From Thiotrichaceae bacterium (GTDB taxonomy: Bacteria > Pseudomonadota > Gammaproteobacteria > SZUA-140): a stretch of DNA of 64,000 nucleotides. The translations under genes and the position numbers were made by a program. The notes under the pieces were generated by a model, which was not told the origin of the DNA, searched no databases, and saw only the letters and a program-made list of their open reading frames with translations. The DNA lies in assembly GCA_002401765.2 (NCBI GenBank), contig NVTY02000079.1:124001-188000 (forward strand). Direction: 5' to 3'. Positions 44,608-54,403 of this stretch are shown in pieces (the first letter of the stretch is position 1; every line of letters starts with the position of its first letter).

Positions 44608-44998
44608 GCCACAATCCTCACCCATTCTGAAGTGGCTTTTATTCGTTAACTTTTTGGGTGCGACAGTCATACTCATGACTGTTTTCCCCATCTTAATTTC
44701 ACTGCCGCTTAGTCTTGTTTTGTGGCTCTATTTTTTTCAGCTTTATAAACGCTATATTTCACAATGTGCGGCACAATCTGTTCGATTACTCATTCGAGAA
44801 ACAACGGGTGACTGGTTGCTTCACACGATTGATGGTCGCGTGAAAGTAGCCACATTATCGCCATCAAGCTACATCCATCCACAGCTGATCATTTTAATCC
44901 TAAAGACGGATGAGCGGCGTTATATACTGCCATTGTTGCGCGATTCACTTTCTCAAGATTGTTTTAGAGCGCTCTCAGTGTGGATAAAAATGAAGTGA
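44570..44998 (+). CDS. ygfX: YgfX/CptA-family membrane protein
   Basis: The 142-residue protein has two close hydrophobic segments (ILKWLLFVNFLGATVILMTVF and ILISLPLSLVLWLYFFQLY), followed by a cytoplasmic beta-rich part (GDWLLHTIDGRVKVATLSPSS). This is the YgfX layout. In E. coli the gene pairs with sdhE (ygfY) and was proposed as the toxin CptA acting on cytoskeletal proteins, though this role is debated. The 38-base overlap with sdhE supports the same pairing. Confidence 0.82.
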   Translation: MSSTRFEPSLRIEPQSSPILKWLLFVNFLGATVILMTVFPILISLPLSLVLWLYFFQLYKRYISQCAAQSVRLLIRETTGDWLLHTIDGRVKVATLSPSSYIHPQLIILILKTDERRYILPLLRDSLSQDCFRALSVWIKMK

Positions 44999-45443
44999 CG
45001 GGCTATCAAATAATAATTTTCTCATTATTGCATGTGATCAACGTGATGATTGCCTGCTCTTTTCTCTACTCCTTTTTCGTAAATATATACCTACAAAAAA
45101 ATAGTTATATTTAATTGGCTACCTATGTAGGTGATTTCCTATGCCTTATTGTTTAAGTCAGTTATCTCTCCCCGCTTTGTTACCGCAAGTGAAAATCAAT
45201 ATATCAGATGTTTGTAAAGGCCATCTTATATGGCAAGTTGATAAGCATTCACATCAATACAGCTATCCCTAATGTGATCAAAAATCATTATTTTGATGTT
45301 AATAAAACGATTGTTTTTTTGTAGCGAGCTATCCCTGGCTAAATATTTTATAAGTTCGCATGTTGTTGGAGTGAATATTGCTAGTGAGTAGGTCAGTACT
45401 TTTAACTGTATCAATGTAATGACCAACAATGGCTGGGGAAAAA
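44999..45443. other. Intergenic region before the TPP enzyme gene
   Basis: The region is AT-rich. The near-palindrome ACCTATGTAGGT (45121-45132) could be an operator. A short open frame of 43 codons begins at ATG 45141, eight bases after the palindrome, but no family is recognised. The tracked minus ORF 45226-45489 overlaps the TPP gene start and is unsupported. Confidence 0.45.
45141..45272 (+). CDS. Possible small protein (43 residues)
   Basis: The frame reads MPYCLSQLSLPALLPQVK and ends HSHQYSYP before a TAA stop. The region GTAGGTGA before the ATG is a poor ribosome-binding site. It is below the ORF-track cut-off, so I list it only as a candidate; it has no recognised homologue. Confidence 0.2.
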   Translation: MPYCLSQLSLPALLPQVKINISDVCKGHLIWQVDKHSHQYSYP

Positions 45444-47276
45444 ATGAGCAATGCAATGAGAAAAGAAGCGCTGGATTTACCGGTATCAAATCAAACTACG
45501 GCAGCAGATTTTATTTTGGATTACTTATCTCAGGTTAATGTCGATAAAATATTTGGTGTTCCAGGCGGTGCGATTGAGCCCTTATTTGATGCAATTGCTC
45601 GATTTAATAGAAATAGCAATTCTTCAATGAACATGAAAAACAGTTATGAGGCTCCATTACTGATGGATCTTATTGTATCTCGGCATGAAGTGGGTGCGGC
45701 CTTTATGGCCGACGGTTATGCACGGGAGAGCGGGCGCATGGCCGTTTGCTGCGCAACAACAGGCCCGGGTTCTACCAACTTAATTACCGGGGTTGCATCA
45801 GCTTATATGGATCAGATACCGATGTTGGTATTGACACCGCAAACCTCAATGGCCAATTTTGGTCGATACGATCTTCAAGACTCTTCTGACGATGCCATCT
45901 CAATTACATCGATGTTCTCAAAATGTACTCGTTATAGTTCCGTGGTAACGCATATTGACCAGCTGAAGCACAAGTTAAAAAAAGCGGTTAAAATTGCGAA
46001 CACTCACCCACGTGGCCCCGTGCATTTAAGTATCCCGATGGAAATTTGGAACCATGCAATGGACGGTGGGGAAATGGTTAATAATGGGCATTTTGTTCCA
46101 GGCCAGCATGAAGGGTATGAGCATAATGGTTATGGTGAATTATGCAGGCTTGCGACAAATGATAAAAAAGTGCTGTTTTTACTAGGGCCAGGGAGCTTGC
46201 CTTATGCGCAAACGATAGTGGAATGTGCTGAGCTACTGAATGCTGAAATCATTACCACGCCAGCCGCAAAGGGGGCTGTTCAGGCTAACCATTGTCTATA
46301 TAGAGGTGTCTTAGGTTTTGCAGGCCATACACAGGCGATAGAGGCATTGCTGGACGAGGGCCTTGACCATATCATTACGATCGGGACTAACTTGAATCCA
46401 TTTGAAACAGCCGGGTTATGTAGCAACAGCGCTGTCATTGAAAAGATGATCTATATCAACTATTTTGGATCAGACAGTCTTGTTTCAGATGAGTCAGCTT
46501 TGCAGCTGTATGGCAGTCTCAATAAAATCTTCCACGATTTTAAAAAACACCTGTTGGCTAGGCCAGCCATGAATACAGCCGCTAAGAATAAGCCACTGCA
46601 ACAATGCTATCGTGTACCTCAATACGCCGGGGTTACAAAAATCTGTTGTGAGCGTAATATTCTCGCCTCGACACGAGTTGATCAGCTAGAAAAAAGCTTA
46701 GTTGTTAAACCTCAATATTTGATGAGTAAGTTACCTGAACTGCTGCCATCCACTGCTCGCTATCATGTTGATGCCGGTAATTCGTGGGCATGGGCAACAC
46801 ACTATCTTCACCTGAATACAACCTCGAATTATAAAATTGCGATGGGCTTTGGTTCGATGGGATGGGCGGTAGGCGCCTCTGTGGGAGCCGCCTGTGCACA
46901 AAAAGAAGCCCCAGTGGTCTGCATCACAGGTGATGGTAGCTATCTGATGAGTGGTCAGGAAATTACGGTTGCGGTGCAGCAGCAATTATCCGTTATTTTT
47001 GTTGTATTGAATGACAGTGCTTATGGCATGGTTAAGCATGGGCAGCGCATTGGCGGTGCGGAAGAGATCGGTTTTGAATTGCCGACGGTTGATTTTGCAT
47101 TAATGGCACAGGCCGTTGGTGCAAGAGGTGTTACGATTCGCAATGCACAAGAACTGGATGAGCTCGATATCACGTCCTTGCTGAGTGAAAGGGGGCCCGT
47201 ATTGCTTGATGTTCATATAGATGCTGAAGAGGTGCCACCAATGGCATCACGGCTAAAAGAATTGAACCGGGGGTAG
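45444..47276 (+). CDS. Thiamine-pyrophosphate enzyme, acetolactate synthase large-subunit type
   Basis: Members of this family use TPP to join or cleave 2-oxo acids. The N-terminal domain has FGVPGGAIEPLFDA and the catalytic glutamate in SRHEVGAAFMADGYARESGR. The C-terminal TPP-binding motif is ITGDGSYLMSGQEITVAVQQ with NDSAYGMVKHGQ. I favour ATG 45444, which has GGGGA upstream, over 45429. A ~20-residue insertion (NRNSNSSMNMKNSYEAP) before the catalytic glutamate is unusual. No small regulatory subunit (ilvN) or ilvC is nearby, so it need not be a biosynthetic acetolactate synthase. Sequence alone does not fix the substrate. Confidence 0.85.
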   Translation: MSNAMRKEALDLPVSNQTTAADFILDYLSQVNVDKIFGVPGGAIEPLFDAIARFNRNSNSSMNMKNSYEAPLLMDLIVSRHEVGAAFMADGYARESGRMAVCCATTGPGSTNLITGVASAYMDQIPMLVLTPQTSMANFGRYDLQDSSDDAISITSMFSKCTRYSSVVTHIDQLKHKLKKAVKIANTHPRGPVHLSIPMEIWNHAMDGGEMVNNGHFVPGQHEGYEHNGYGELCRLATNDKKVLFLLGPGSLPYAQTIVECAELLNAEIITTPAAKGAVQANHCLYRGVLGFAGHTQAIEALLDEGLDHIITIGTNLNPFETAGLCSNSAVIEKMIYINYFGSDSLVSDESALQLYGSLNKIFHDFKKHLLARPAMNTAAKNKPLQQCYRVPQYAGVTKICCERNILASTRVDQLEKSLVVKPQYLMSKLPELLPSTARYHVDAGNSWAWATHYLHLNTTSNYKIAMGFGSMGWAVGASVGAACAQKEAPVVCITGDGSYLMSGQEITVAVQQQLSVIFVVLNDSAYGMVKHGQRIGGAEEIGFELPTVDFALMAQAVGARGVTIRNAQELDELDITSLLSERGPVLLDVHIDAEEVPPMASRLKELNRG

Positions 47277-47317
47277 TCGCGACAATGGGTACTCCCATCA
47301 TGAACATGATGCTGGTC

Positions 47318-47914
47318 TTATAGTATAACGACCTCCATTTTTTCTAGCATGCGCGTCAATTGAATCAGTGGCAGGCCTATTAACGCAGTTGGGTCATCAC
47401 CGTCAAGGCGCTCAAAAAGTGTAATGCCAAGGCCTTCAAATTTAAATGATCCTGCGCATTGGTAGGGTTGTTCACGCAGCAGGTAGGCCTCAATCATTGC
47501 CGAGCTGAGCTGACGAAACTCAACATCAAATGGCACAACCACTGTTTCGTGAGTGGAATTTTGACTGTTTAGCAGGCTTAGTCCTGTCAAAAAAGTAACT
47601 CTTTTGCCTGACGCGGCGAGTAATTGGGCAGTTGCTCGTTGATGGTTGCCTGGTTTCCCCATTATTTTTCCGTCGAGTAACGCCACCTGATCTGAGCCGA
47701 TGATTAGCGCATCGGGATGCTTTTTTGCGACTTCACGGGCCTTCATTAGCGATAACCGAGCAACTAATGTTTCCGATAATTCGCCATTTTGGGCTGTTTC
47801 ATCAATATCTGGTGAAATGGTGTCAAAATTCAGTTGAAGGCGTTGTAGCAATGCTTTTCTGAATGGTGAGCTTGAGGCTAAAATGATTTTAGTCGTATTA
47901 TTGTAACCTTTCAT
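47318..47914 (-). CDS. Maf-family nucleotide pyrophosphatase, YceF type
   Basis: Maf proteins hydrolyse non-canonical nucleoside triphosphates; the YceF subgroup prefers 7-methyl-GTP. The protein has IILASSSPFRKALLQRL, PDIDETAQNGE and IIGSDQVALLDGKIMGKPGNH, with the SDQVA form typical of YceF. The length of 198 residues is normal. It lies divergent from yceD-rpmF-plsX, the usual gammaproteobacterial arrangement. Confidence 0.92.
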   Translation of the reverse strand: MKGYNNTTKIILASSSPFRKALLQRLQLNFDTISPDIDETAQNGELSETLVARLSLMKAREVAKKHPDALIIGSDQVALLDGKIMGKPGNHQRATAQLLAASGKRVTFLTGLSLLNSQNSTHETVVVPFDVEFRQLSSAMIEAYLLREQPYQCAGSFKFEGLGITLFERLDGDDPTALIGLPLIQLTRMLEKMEVVIL

Positions 47915-48048
47915 CTATATATATCATGTGGTTATGGTGAATACCTATTGTTTTAGGTATTGCAGGTAGTGGTGCCATCCAACGCGACAATTAGGCGCAT
48001 TTTTGGATCGCTTCAGGAGACTAGCTTACCTGATTTTGTTAATAGTTT

Positions 48049-48077
48049 TTGACAGTTAGCGCGTCTCGCCCTAAAAT
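48049..48077 (+). promoter_or_regulatory. Sigma-70 promoter of the yceD-rpmF-fab operon
   Basis: TTGACA, a 17-base spacer and TAAAAT stand immediately before yceD. The predicted start site (~48084) is only about three bases before the yceD ATG, so the transcript may be leaderless. Confidence 0.65.
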
Positions 48078-48086
48078 TGCGGGTTT

Positions 48087-48626
48087 ATGTCGATCCGCTT
48101 ACAAGATTATATAAAACCGCTTAATTTCTGCGACCGTGGTGAACACCTTAAAGGGACCATTCCGTTGACTGGGATGAGCCGTTTGACGGATGCATTGTGC
48201 GATCAAAATGGAGAGGTTGAAATAGACTTTGCATTTGATGTTGATGCGTCGGGCAACAAGACTTTGCGTGGCCATTTGAAAGCAACGCTGGCGCTGGAAT
48301 GCCAGCGTTGTATGAAAGCGGTCGCAACGCTGATTGAGACAGATATCTCGTTAGCATTTGTTGATACGGAAGCGGCTGGCAAGCAGCTTCCTAGTGAATA
48401 TGATCCCTATATTCTTGATGAAGCGACGGTTGTGGTACGAGAGTTGGTAGAAGATGAGCTGATTTTGGCGCTGCCGATTGTGACATTTCATCCTGAAGAT
48501 GAATGCGCAGTGGCCGTCCTTCAACCGCGTGAGGAAATTGAGACTCCGCAACCGGTTGAAAAGAAGAAACCCAAGCCATTTGGTGCGTTGGCTGGATTGA
48601 AAAAAGTGAAATCTGATGATGAATAA
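48087..48626 (+). CDS. yceD: YceD (DUF177) rRNA-accumulation protein
   Basis: YceD affects 23S rRNA levels in E. coli and plants. The 179-residue protein has the DUF177 core: FDVDASGNKTLRGHLKATLALECQRCMKAV with the CxxC-type pair, then DEATVVVRELVEDELILALPI. Its usual genomic place, just before rpmF, supports the call. No Shine-Dalgarno sequence is visible before the ATG. Confidence 0.92.
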   Translation: MSIRLQDYIKPLNFCDRGEHLKGTIPLTGMSRLTDALCDQNGEVEIDFAFDVDASGNKTLRGHLKATLALECQRCMKAVATLIETDISLAFVDTEAAGKQLPSEYDPYILDEATVVVRELVEDELILALPIVTFHPEDECAVAVLQPREEIETPQPVEKKKPKPFGALAGLKKVKSDDE

Positions 48627-48722
48627 TTGTCAGTGGTAACCGTGATTAGTGTTTCGTCACACGGCATTTAAAAGTTGTGACAAGTTAAGTGTAAGTGTTT
48701 TAGTTTTTAAGGAGTAGTTAGC

Positions 48723-48902
48723 ATGGCTGTACAAAAGAGTAAAAAATCAACTTCAAGACGTGGCATGCGTCGTTCACATGATGCGCTAACAGGTAAGACC
48801 TTATCTGTTGATACAAATTCAGGTGAAACTCACCTGCGCCACCACATCACTGCTGATGGTTACTACAAAGGCAAGAAAGTCGTCGAGAGCGCAGGCGAAT
48901 AG
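48723..48902 (+). CDS. rpmF: 50S ribosomal protein L32
   Basis: This 59-residue gene is missing from the ORF track because of its length. It begins [20 protein letters not shown], the classic L32 start, and ends [25 protein letters not shown] lies nine bases before the ATG. The position between yceD and plsX is conserved across bacteria. Confidence 0.97.
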   Translation: MAVQKSKKSTSRRGMRRSHDALTGKTLSVDTNSGETHLRHHITADGYYKGKKVVESAGE

Positions 48903-48905
48903 GCC

Positions 48906-49928
48906 TTGGGTCTAACCGTTGCGCTTGATGCGATGGGTGGCGATCACGGCCCAGTCGTGACCGTTCCCGCCGCACTTAATGCGTTAAAGAAGCATCGTGA
49001 CCTCAAACTGATCCTTGTTGGTGATCAGGCGCAACTCATCGCCGCACTGCAACAGCAGGGCAGTGATGTGGGGGAGCGCCTAACAGTCCAGCACGCCTCT
49101 CAACAGGTAACGATGGATGAATCGCCCGCGTTAGCGCTACGCGGTAAAAAAGATTCATCGATGCGCGTTGCGATTAATCTGGTGAAAGATGGCACTGCGT
49201 CAGCTTGTGTCAGTGCGGGTAATACCGGTGCTTTGATGGCAACGGCGCGTTTTGTTTTGAAAACGTTACCCGGCGTTGATCGCCCGGCGATCATCTCAAC
49301 GCTTCCCGCGATGACAGGGCATACCCATATGCTGGATCTTGGGGCGAATGTTGATTCGACGGCTGAACATCTGTTTCAGTTTGCAGTGATGGGTTCTGTA
49401 TTGGCCAGCGCCGTTGAAAATATTGAACGCCCGACGGTCGGATTGCTTAATATTGGTTCGGAAGAAATGAAGGGTAATGAGCGAGTCAAAGAGGCTGCGA
49501 AGTTACTGGCGGCCAGCAATATTAACTATGTTGGTTTTGTTGAAGGTGATGATATCTTCAAAGGAACTGTTGATGTGGTGGTGTGTGATGGCTTTGTGGG
49601 TAATGTTGCCCTAAAAACTTGCGAAGGGGTTGCTAAGATGCTGAGTAGCTCTCTGAAAGAAGAGTTTTTGCGTACCCCATTGACAAAATTGGCAGCACTC
49701 TGTGCAAAGCCGGTGCTTAATGCTTTCCGCGCTAAATATGACCCGCGTAATTATAATGGTGCCAGTTTTGTTGGCTTGACGGGCATTGTGGTCAAAAGCC
49801 ATGGCGGGGCGGATGAACTTTCATTTGAGACCGCGATACGCGAAGCGATTACCGAAGTTGAAAAAAATGTGCCGCATTTGATCGGTAATCAGCTTGAGAC
49901 ACTATTAACCGGGGGGCAGGCAAGCTGA
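48906..49928 (+). CDS. plsX: Phosphate acyltransferase PlsX
   Basis: PlsX makes acyl-phosphate from acyl-ACP for phospholipid synthesis. The start is a TTG at 48906; the only nearby ATG (48933) would delete part of the conserved [10 protein letters not shown] motif. Other family stretches are [37 protein letters not shown] and [18 protein letters not shown]. The length of 340 residues is normal. It starts three bases after the rpmF stop, and its own stop overlaps fabH. Confidence 0.95.
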   Translation: MGLTVALDAMGGDHGPVVTVPAALNALKKHRDLKLILVGDQAQLIAALQQQGSDVGERLTVQHASQQVTMDESPALALRGKKDSSMRVAINLVKDGTASACVSAGNTGALMATARFVLKTLPGVDRPAIISTLPAMTGHTHMLDLGANVDSTAEHLFQFAVMGSVLASAVENIERPTVGLLNIGSEEMKGNERVKEAAKLLAASNINYVGFVEGDDIFKGTVDVVVCDGFVGNVALKTCEGVAKMLSSSLKEEFLRTPLTKLAALCAKPVLNAFRAKYDPRNYNGASFVGLTGIVVKSHGGADELSFETAIREAITEVEKNVPHLIGNQLETLLTGGQAS

Positions 49929-50893
49929 TGAATTCACGTATCGCTGGGACAGGCGGTTATCTTCCCGAAAACGTCATGACCAATGCCGACCTGGAAAAGA
50001 TAGTTGAGACTTCGGATGAATGGATCATTGAACGCACCGGCATCAAGCAGCGTCATATTGCAGTGGCAGGCGAAACCACCTGTGATCTCGCAGAAAAGGC
50101 GGCGCGACTAGCGATAGACGCGGCGGGCATCACGGTTCAGGATATTGATCTTATTATCGTCGCGACCACTACCCCCGATCGTATCTTTCCAAGTACCGCT
50201 TGCCTGTTACAGCAACGACTTGATATTCACGGCTGTGCGGCATTTGACGTGCAGGCTGTCTGCACGGGTTTTGTTTATGCACTGAGCGTCGCTGAAAAAT
50301 TTATTCGCACCGGCAGTGCCACGCGCGCGCTGGTAGTGGGGGCTGAAACAACGTCACGTATTATCGACTGGACTGATCGTAGCACCTGCGTCTTGTTTGG
50401 CGATGGTGCGGGCGCAGTGGTACTTGAGGCAACTAAAGAGCGCGGTATTCTATCAACTCATCTGCATGCCGATGGTGCATACAGTGACCTGTTGACAGTG
50501 CCTGAAGGTATTTCGCAGGGGTTTTCGAAAATGCAGGCGGGTGAGGCCTATATCACCATGCAGGGCAATGAAGTCTTTAAAATGGCGGTCAAAACACTTG
50601 GGCGTATCGTAGACGAGACACTGGCGGCGAATGATATGCAAAAAAGTGATATTGATTGGTTGATCCCGCATCAGGCCAATATTCGTATTATAAAGGCGAC
50701 TGCGAAGAAATTAAATATGCCGATGGACCAAGTGGTGGTAACTGTTGGTCACCACGGCAATACCTCGGCGGCCTCGATACCACTAGCGCTTGATGTTGCG
50801 GTACGTGATGGTCGTGTTAAACGCGGCGAAATGCTATTGCTTGAGGCCTTTGGTGGTGGTTTCACCTGGGGTTCGGCGCTGCTTAAGTACTAA
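49928..50893 (+). CDS. fabH: Beta-ketoacyl-ACP synthase III
   Basis: FabH starts fatty-acid synthesis by joining acetyl-CoA and malonyl-ACP. The catalytic cysteine lies in [15 protein letters not shown], the histidine in [10 protein letters not shown] and the asparagine in [12 protein letters not shown]. The 321-residue length is normal. The ATG overlaps the plsX stop. Confidence 0.96.
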   Translation: MNSRIAGTGGYLPENVMTNADLEKIVETSDEWIIERTGIKQRHIAVAGETTCDLAEKAARLAIDAAGITVQDIDLIIVATTTPDRIFPSTACLLQQRLDIHGCAAFDVQAVCTGFVYALSVAEKFIRTGSATRALVVGAETTSRIIDWTDRSTCVLFGDGAGAVVLEATKERGILSTHLHADGAYSDLLTVPEGISQGFSKMQAGEAYITMQGNEVFKMAVKTLGRIVDETLAANDMQKSDIDWLIPHQANIRIIKATAKKLNMPMDQVVVTVGHHGNTSAASIPLALDVAVRDGRVKRGEMLLLEAFGGGFTWGSALLKY

Positions 50894-50930
50894 TTCTATA
50901 TTTTTCTGATTTAATCTGGATTTATTTTTC

Positions 50931-51878
50931 ATGAGTAAAAAAGTTGCTTTTGTCTTTCCAGGCCAGGGTTCGCAGGCTATTGGTATGTTGTCTGAGATTG
51001 CTGCTGTTAATCCTATTGTTGAGCAGACCTTCGCAGAGGCTTCTGGTGTTTTAGGATATGACCTATGGCAGTTGGTTCAAAACGGTCGAGACACTGAGCT
51101 TAATCAGACTGATAAAACGCAACCTGCGATGCTCGCAGCAGGTGTCGCGATGTACCGCGTGTGGCAAAATATCGCCAATGTTACGCCAACTGTAATGGCG
51201 GGGCACAGTTTAGGGGAGTACAGCGCATTGGTCTGCTCCGGCGCGATCCCATTCACAGCGGCAATTGATCTCGTTGAAAAACGGGGGCGTTTTATGCAGC
51301 AGGCGGTGCCCGCTGGTGAAGGCGCTATGGCCGCAATTTTAGGTCTTGATGATGCGTTGGTGATCAAGTGTTGTGAAGAGGCGGCTGAGGGTGAAATCAT
51401 CTCAGCGGTGAATTTTAATTCGCCGGGTCAAGTGGTGGTGGCTGGCAGTGCGGCAGCTGTTGAACGCGTAACAGGAATTGCCAAGGCGGCGGGTGCTAAG
51501 CGCGCACTGATGTTGCCAGTCAGCGTACCGTCTCATTGCGAGTTAATGCGCCCGGCTGCGGAGCAGATAGCACCGTTGTTAGCCTCTATCGAGATTACCG
51601 CGCCTGTGATCCCGGTGATTCATAATACGGATGTGTCCACGCATCAAGATGCCGACGCGATACGAGACGCGCTGCTGCGACAACTGTATAATCCGGTGCG
51701 TTGGGTTGAAAGCGTGCGACAGATCGCCGCTAGTGATATCAACACGCTAGTGGAATGTGGTCCGGGCAAAGTACTCGCAGGCTTAAATAAGCGTATCGAG
51801 CGTCGCATGACGGCGCTACCGATCTTTGATCCTGCAAGCCTTGAAAAGGCCATTGCAACTGTCACAGCAGAAGGTTAA
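50931..51878 (+). CDS. fabD: Malonyl-CoA:ACP transacylase
   Basis: FabD loads malonate onto ACP. The catalytic serine is in GHSLGEYSALVCSG and the histidine in VSVPSHCELMRPA; the N-terminal FPGQGSQAIGML is typical. Length is 315 residues. It starts 37 bases after fabH and leads into fabG. Confidence 0.96.
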   Translation: MSKKVAFVFPGQGSQAIGMLSEIAAVNPIVEQTFAEASGVLGYDLWQLVQNGRDTELNQTDKTQPAMLAAGVAMYRVWQNIANVTPTVMAGHSLGEYSALVCSGAIPFTAAIDLVEKRGRFMQQAVPAGEGAMAAILGLDDALVIKCCEEAAEGEIISAVNFNSPGQVVVAGSAAAVERVTGIAKAAGAKRALMLPVSVPSHCELMRPAAEQIAPLLASIEITAPVIPVIHNTDVSTHQDADAIRDALLRQLYNPVRWVESVRQIAASDINTLVECGPGKVLAGLNKRIERRMTALPIFDPASLEKAIATVTAEG

Positions 51879-51883
51879 TTGAG

Positions 51884-52621
51884 ATGGAAAATGAAATTGT
51901 TTTAATCAGTGGCGCCTCGCGTGGGATTGGACGTGCGATTGCACTCTCTCTCGGAAAAAATGGCGCGACTGTCGTTGGCACTGCTACATCAGAAAATGGT
52001 GCGGAAAACATCACTAAGTACCTGGATGAAAACGGTATTAAAGGCGCTGGAGAAGTGCTCAATGTGACCGACCAGGTGTCTATCGACACCTTGTTGAAGA
52101 CGATCACTGACAAATTTGGTGCGCCGACTATCCTGGTGAATAACGCAGGGATTACTCGCGACAACCTTTTGATCAGGATGAAAGAGGATGAGTGGAGCGA
52201 TACCATTGATACTAATTTAAGTTCTGTCTATCGCCTGAGCAAGTCTTGTCTGCGCGCCATGATGAAGGCGCGTAGCGGTAAGATAGTCAATATTGCGTCG
52301 GTAGTGGCACTCATCGGTAATCCAGGGCAATGTAACTACGCCGCAGCGAAGTCTGGCATGATCGGCTTCAGCAAGGCATTGGCGCGTGAAGTGGCTTCTC
52401 GTGGCATTACGGTTAACTGTGTCGCGCCAGGTTTTATCGAAACCGACATGACACATGAACTGCCAGAAAAACAGAAAGAATCGCTGCTGCAGTCGATCCC
52501 ACTGAAGCGACTCGGTCGCCCAGAAGAGATTGCGGGTGCGGTTGAATACTTGACCTCATCAGTAGGAAGTTATATTACCGGCGAGACAATTAACGTCAAT
52601 GGTGGAATGTATATGGCTTAA
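51884..52621 (+). CDS. fabG: 3-oxoacyl-ACP reductase
   Basis: FabG is the NADPH-dependent ketoreductase of fatty-acid synthesis. It is a short-chain dehydrogenase with the cofactor motif ISGASRGIGRAIAL, NNAGITRDNLLIRMK, the catalytic Tyr-Lys pair in CNYAAAKSGMIGFSK, and the ending YITGETINVNGGMYMA. Length is 245 residues. It follows fabD by five bases. Confidence 0.96.
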   Translation: MENEIVLISGASRGIGRAIALSLGKNGATVVGTATSENGAENITKYLDENGIKGAGEVLNVTDQVSIDTLLKTITDKFGAPTILVNNAGITRDNLLIRMKEDEWSDTIDTNLSSVYRLSKSCLRAMMKARSGKIVNIASVVALIGNPGQCNYAAAKSGMIGFSKALAREVASRGITVNCVAPGFIETDMTHELPEKQKESLLQSIPLKRLGRPEEIAGAVEYLTSSVGSYITGETINVNGGMYMA

Positions 52622-52696
52622 TAGATGCGATGGCATTTATCATGAGTCAATCAAAACAGTTAGTTAGAGTAGAATTCATCGGTTAGGAGCGATTTT

Positions 52697-52723
52697 TTGT
52701 AGCCAATCGCAAGGGTTTACAAT
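52697..52723 (+). promoter_or_regulatory. Possible acpP promoter
   Basis: TTGTAG, a 15-base spacer and TACAAT lie about 55 bases before the acpP start. The spacing is short, so the assignment is weak, but acpP usually has its own promoter and the 158-bp gap after fabG fits. Confidence 0.35.
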
Positions 52724-52779
52724 AGAATACGGCCGCAACCCCGTTTTATGGGTTTAATTTCCTGGGAGGAAAATTTGTC

Positions 52780-53016
52780 ATGAGTACTGTTGAAGAACGC
52801 GTCAGCAAAATTGTTGTTGAACAGCTAGGTGTTAAGGAAGATGAAGTCACCAGCGAAGCATCTTTTGTAGATGATCTGGGTGCCGATTCGCTCGATACCG
52901 TGGAGCTAGTGATGGCGCTTGAAGAAGAATTCGAGTGTGAGATTCCTGATGACGAAGCAGAGAAAATCACCACCGTAAAGCAAGCGGTTGACTACATCAA
53001 CTCTACTAATAGTTGA
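52780..53016 (+). CDS. acpP: Acyl carrier protein
   Basis: ACP carries growing acyl chains on a phosphopantetheine attached to the serine in the DSL motif ([19 protein letters not shown]). The 78-residue acidic helical protein is full length. A very strong GGGAGG ribosome-binding site precedes it. A terminator-like hairpin follows before fabF. Confidence 0.98.
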   Translation: MSTVEERVSKIVVEQLGVKEDEVTSEASFVDDLGADSLDTVELVMALEEEFECEIPDDEAEKITTVKQAVDYINSTNS

Positions 53017-53032
53017 TAGATTAGCATGCTCG

Positions 53033-53068
53033 AGGCCGTATTCCACCTGTTGGTGGAATCGGCCTTTT
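53033..53068 (+). terminator. Terminator/attenuator between acpP and fabF
   Basis: AGGCCG and TTCCACC pair with GGTGGAA and CGGCCT around a TGTT loop, with a small asymmetric bulge, followed by four T. It would let acpP be made in excess over fabF. Confidence 0.78.
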
Positions 53069-53144
53069 GTATTTTCAGGGGTTAGAGAGACGCCTGGTAT
53101 TAAATCCTTAAGTAACATCGTATTAATGTTGGAGTGTAGATAGG

Positions 53145-54386
53145 GTGGCTGATAAACGTCGTGTCGTAATCACTGGATTGGGAATGGTTTGCCCGCTCGG
53201 GTTAAATGTTGCCGATTCTTGGGCAAACATCCTGGCGGGAAAAAGTGGTATTCGAGCGCTCAGCCATTTTGATGTTGAGCGCTTTAGTACTCGCTTTGGT
53301 GGTTCTGTGTGGGATTTTGATATCACCGAATATATGAGCGCTAAACAAGCCAAGAAGATGGATCCATTCATGCAATACGGGGTGGTGGCGGGGCACCAGG
53401 CATTTATCGATTCGGGCCTCGAAGTGACTGAAGAGAATGCCTACCGAATCGGCGTTTCGATCGGCTCTGGTATTGGCGGCGTTTCCGGTATTGAGAAGGG
53501 CTTTGAGACCTTCCAGAAAAGTGGTCCTCGTCGTATCTCACCATTCTTTGTGCCCAGTAATATCATCAATATGATTTCAGGAAACCTGTCGATTATGCAT
53601 GGCCTGAAAGGACCGAATCTTGCAATCGTGACCGCTTGCTCAACCGGTACCCACAGTATTGGTGACGCCGCACGTATTATCGAGTACGGTGATGCCGACG
53701 TGATGATTGCCGGTGGCGCTGAGATGGCCACCTCGCCGACAGGACTGGGTGGCTTTTGTGCGGCACGTGCACTTTCTACTAACAATGATGATCCTGTCGG
53801 TGCGAGTCGCCCATGGGACCTTAACCGGGATGGCTTTGTATTAAGTGATGGTGCTGGTGTTGTCACACTGGAAGAGTATGAGCATGCTAAGGCGCGTGGC
53901 GCTAAGATCTACGCTGAAGTGATTGGCTATGGCATGAGCGGTGACGCTTACCATATGACCTCACCATCAAAAGGCGGCGAAGGCGCGATGCGCTGCATGC
54001 AGAATGCAATGCGTAACGCTGGCATTAATCCTGACGAGGTTGATTACATCAATGCGCATGGCACCTCGACACCTGCTGGTGATAGCGCTGAAACGATGGC
54101 GCTTAAAAGCGCTTTTGGTGACCACGCCAACAAACTTGCGGTTAGCTCAACCAAATCAATGACGGGCCATCTATTGGGTGCTGCTGGCGGTATCGAGGCG
54201 ATCTTCTCGGCGCTTGCCATCTATGACCAGGTTGCGCCACCGACGATAAATCTTGAGACCCCCGACCCTGAGTGTGATCTTGATTTTATACCGAAAACGG
54301 CACGTGAAATGAAGATCAATATTGCGATGTCTAACTCGTTCGGTTTTGGTGGCACCAACAGTACGTTGATCTTCAAAAAAGTTTAA
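53145..54386 (+). CDS. fabF: Beta-ketoacyl-ACP synthase II
   Basis: FabF extends acyl-ACP chains. The start is GTG 53145. The catalytic cysteine lies in [14 protein letters not shown] and the two histidines in [15 protein letters not shown] and [16 protein letters not shown]. It ends [17 protein letters not shown]. The length of 413 residues is normal. The gene leads into pabB. Confidence 0.97.
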   Translation: MADKRRVVITGLGMVCPLGLNVADSWANILAGKSGIRALSHFDVERFSTRFGGSVWDFDITEYMSAKQAKKMDPFMQYGVVAGHQAFIDSGLEVTEENAYRIGVSIGSGIGGVSGIEKGFETFQKSGPRRISPFFVPSNIINMISGNLSIMHGLKGPNLAIVTACSTGTHSIGDAARIIEYGDADVMIAGGAEMATSPTGLGGFCAARALSTNNDDPVGASRPWDLNRDGFVLSDGAGVVTLEEYEHAKARGAKIYAEVIGYGMSGDAYHMTSPSKGGEGAMRCMQNAMRNAGINPDEVDYINAHGTSTPAGDSAETMALKSAFGDHANKLAVSSTKSMTGHLLGAAGGIEAIFSALAIYDQVAPPTINLETPDPECDLDFIPKTAREMKINIAMSNSFGFGGTNSTLIFKKV

Positions 54387-54403
54387 TTCAATGTCCGACT
54401 GCA

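Noticed and set aside
45121-45132. ACCTATGTAGGT read as a LuxR-type lux box
   Set aside because: Lux boxes are about 20 bases; only the ends agree, and no luxR or luxI gene is in view. Kept only as an unnamed possible operator.
45226-45489. Minus-strand ORF of 87 residues
   Set aside because: It overlaps the TPP gene start, and its sequence is a translation of AT-rich intergenic DNA.
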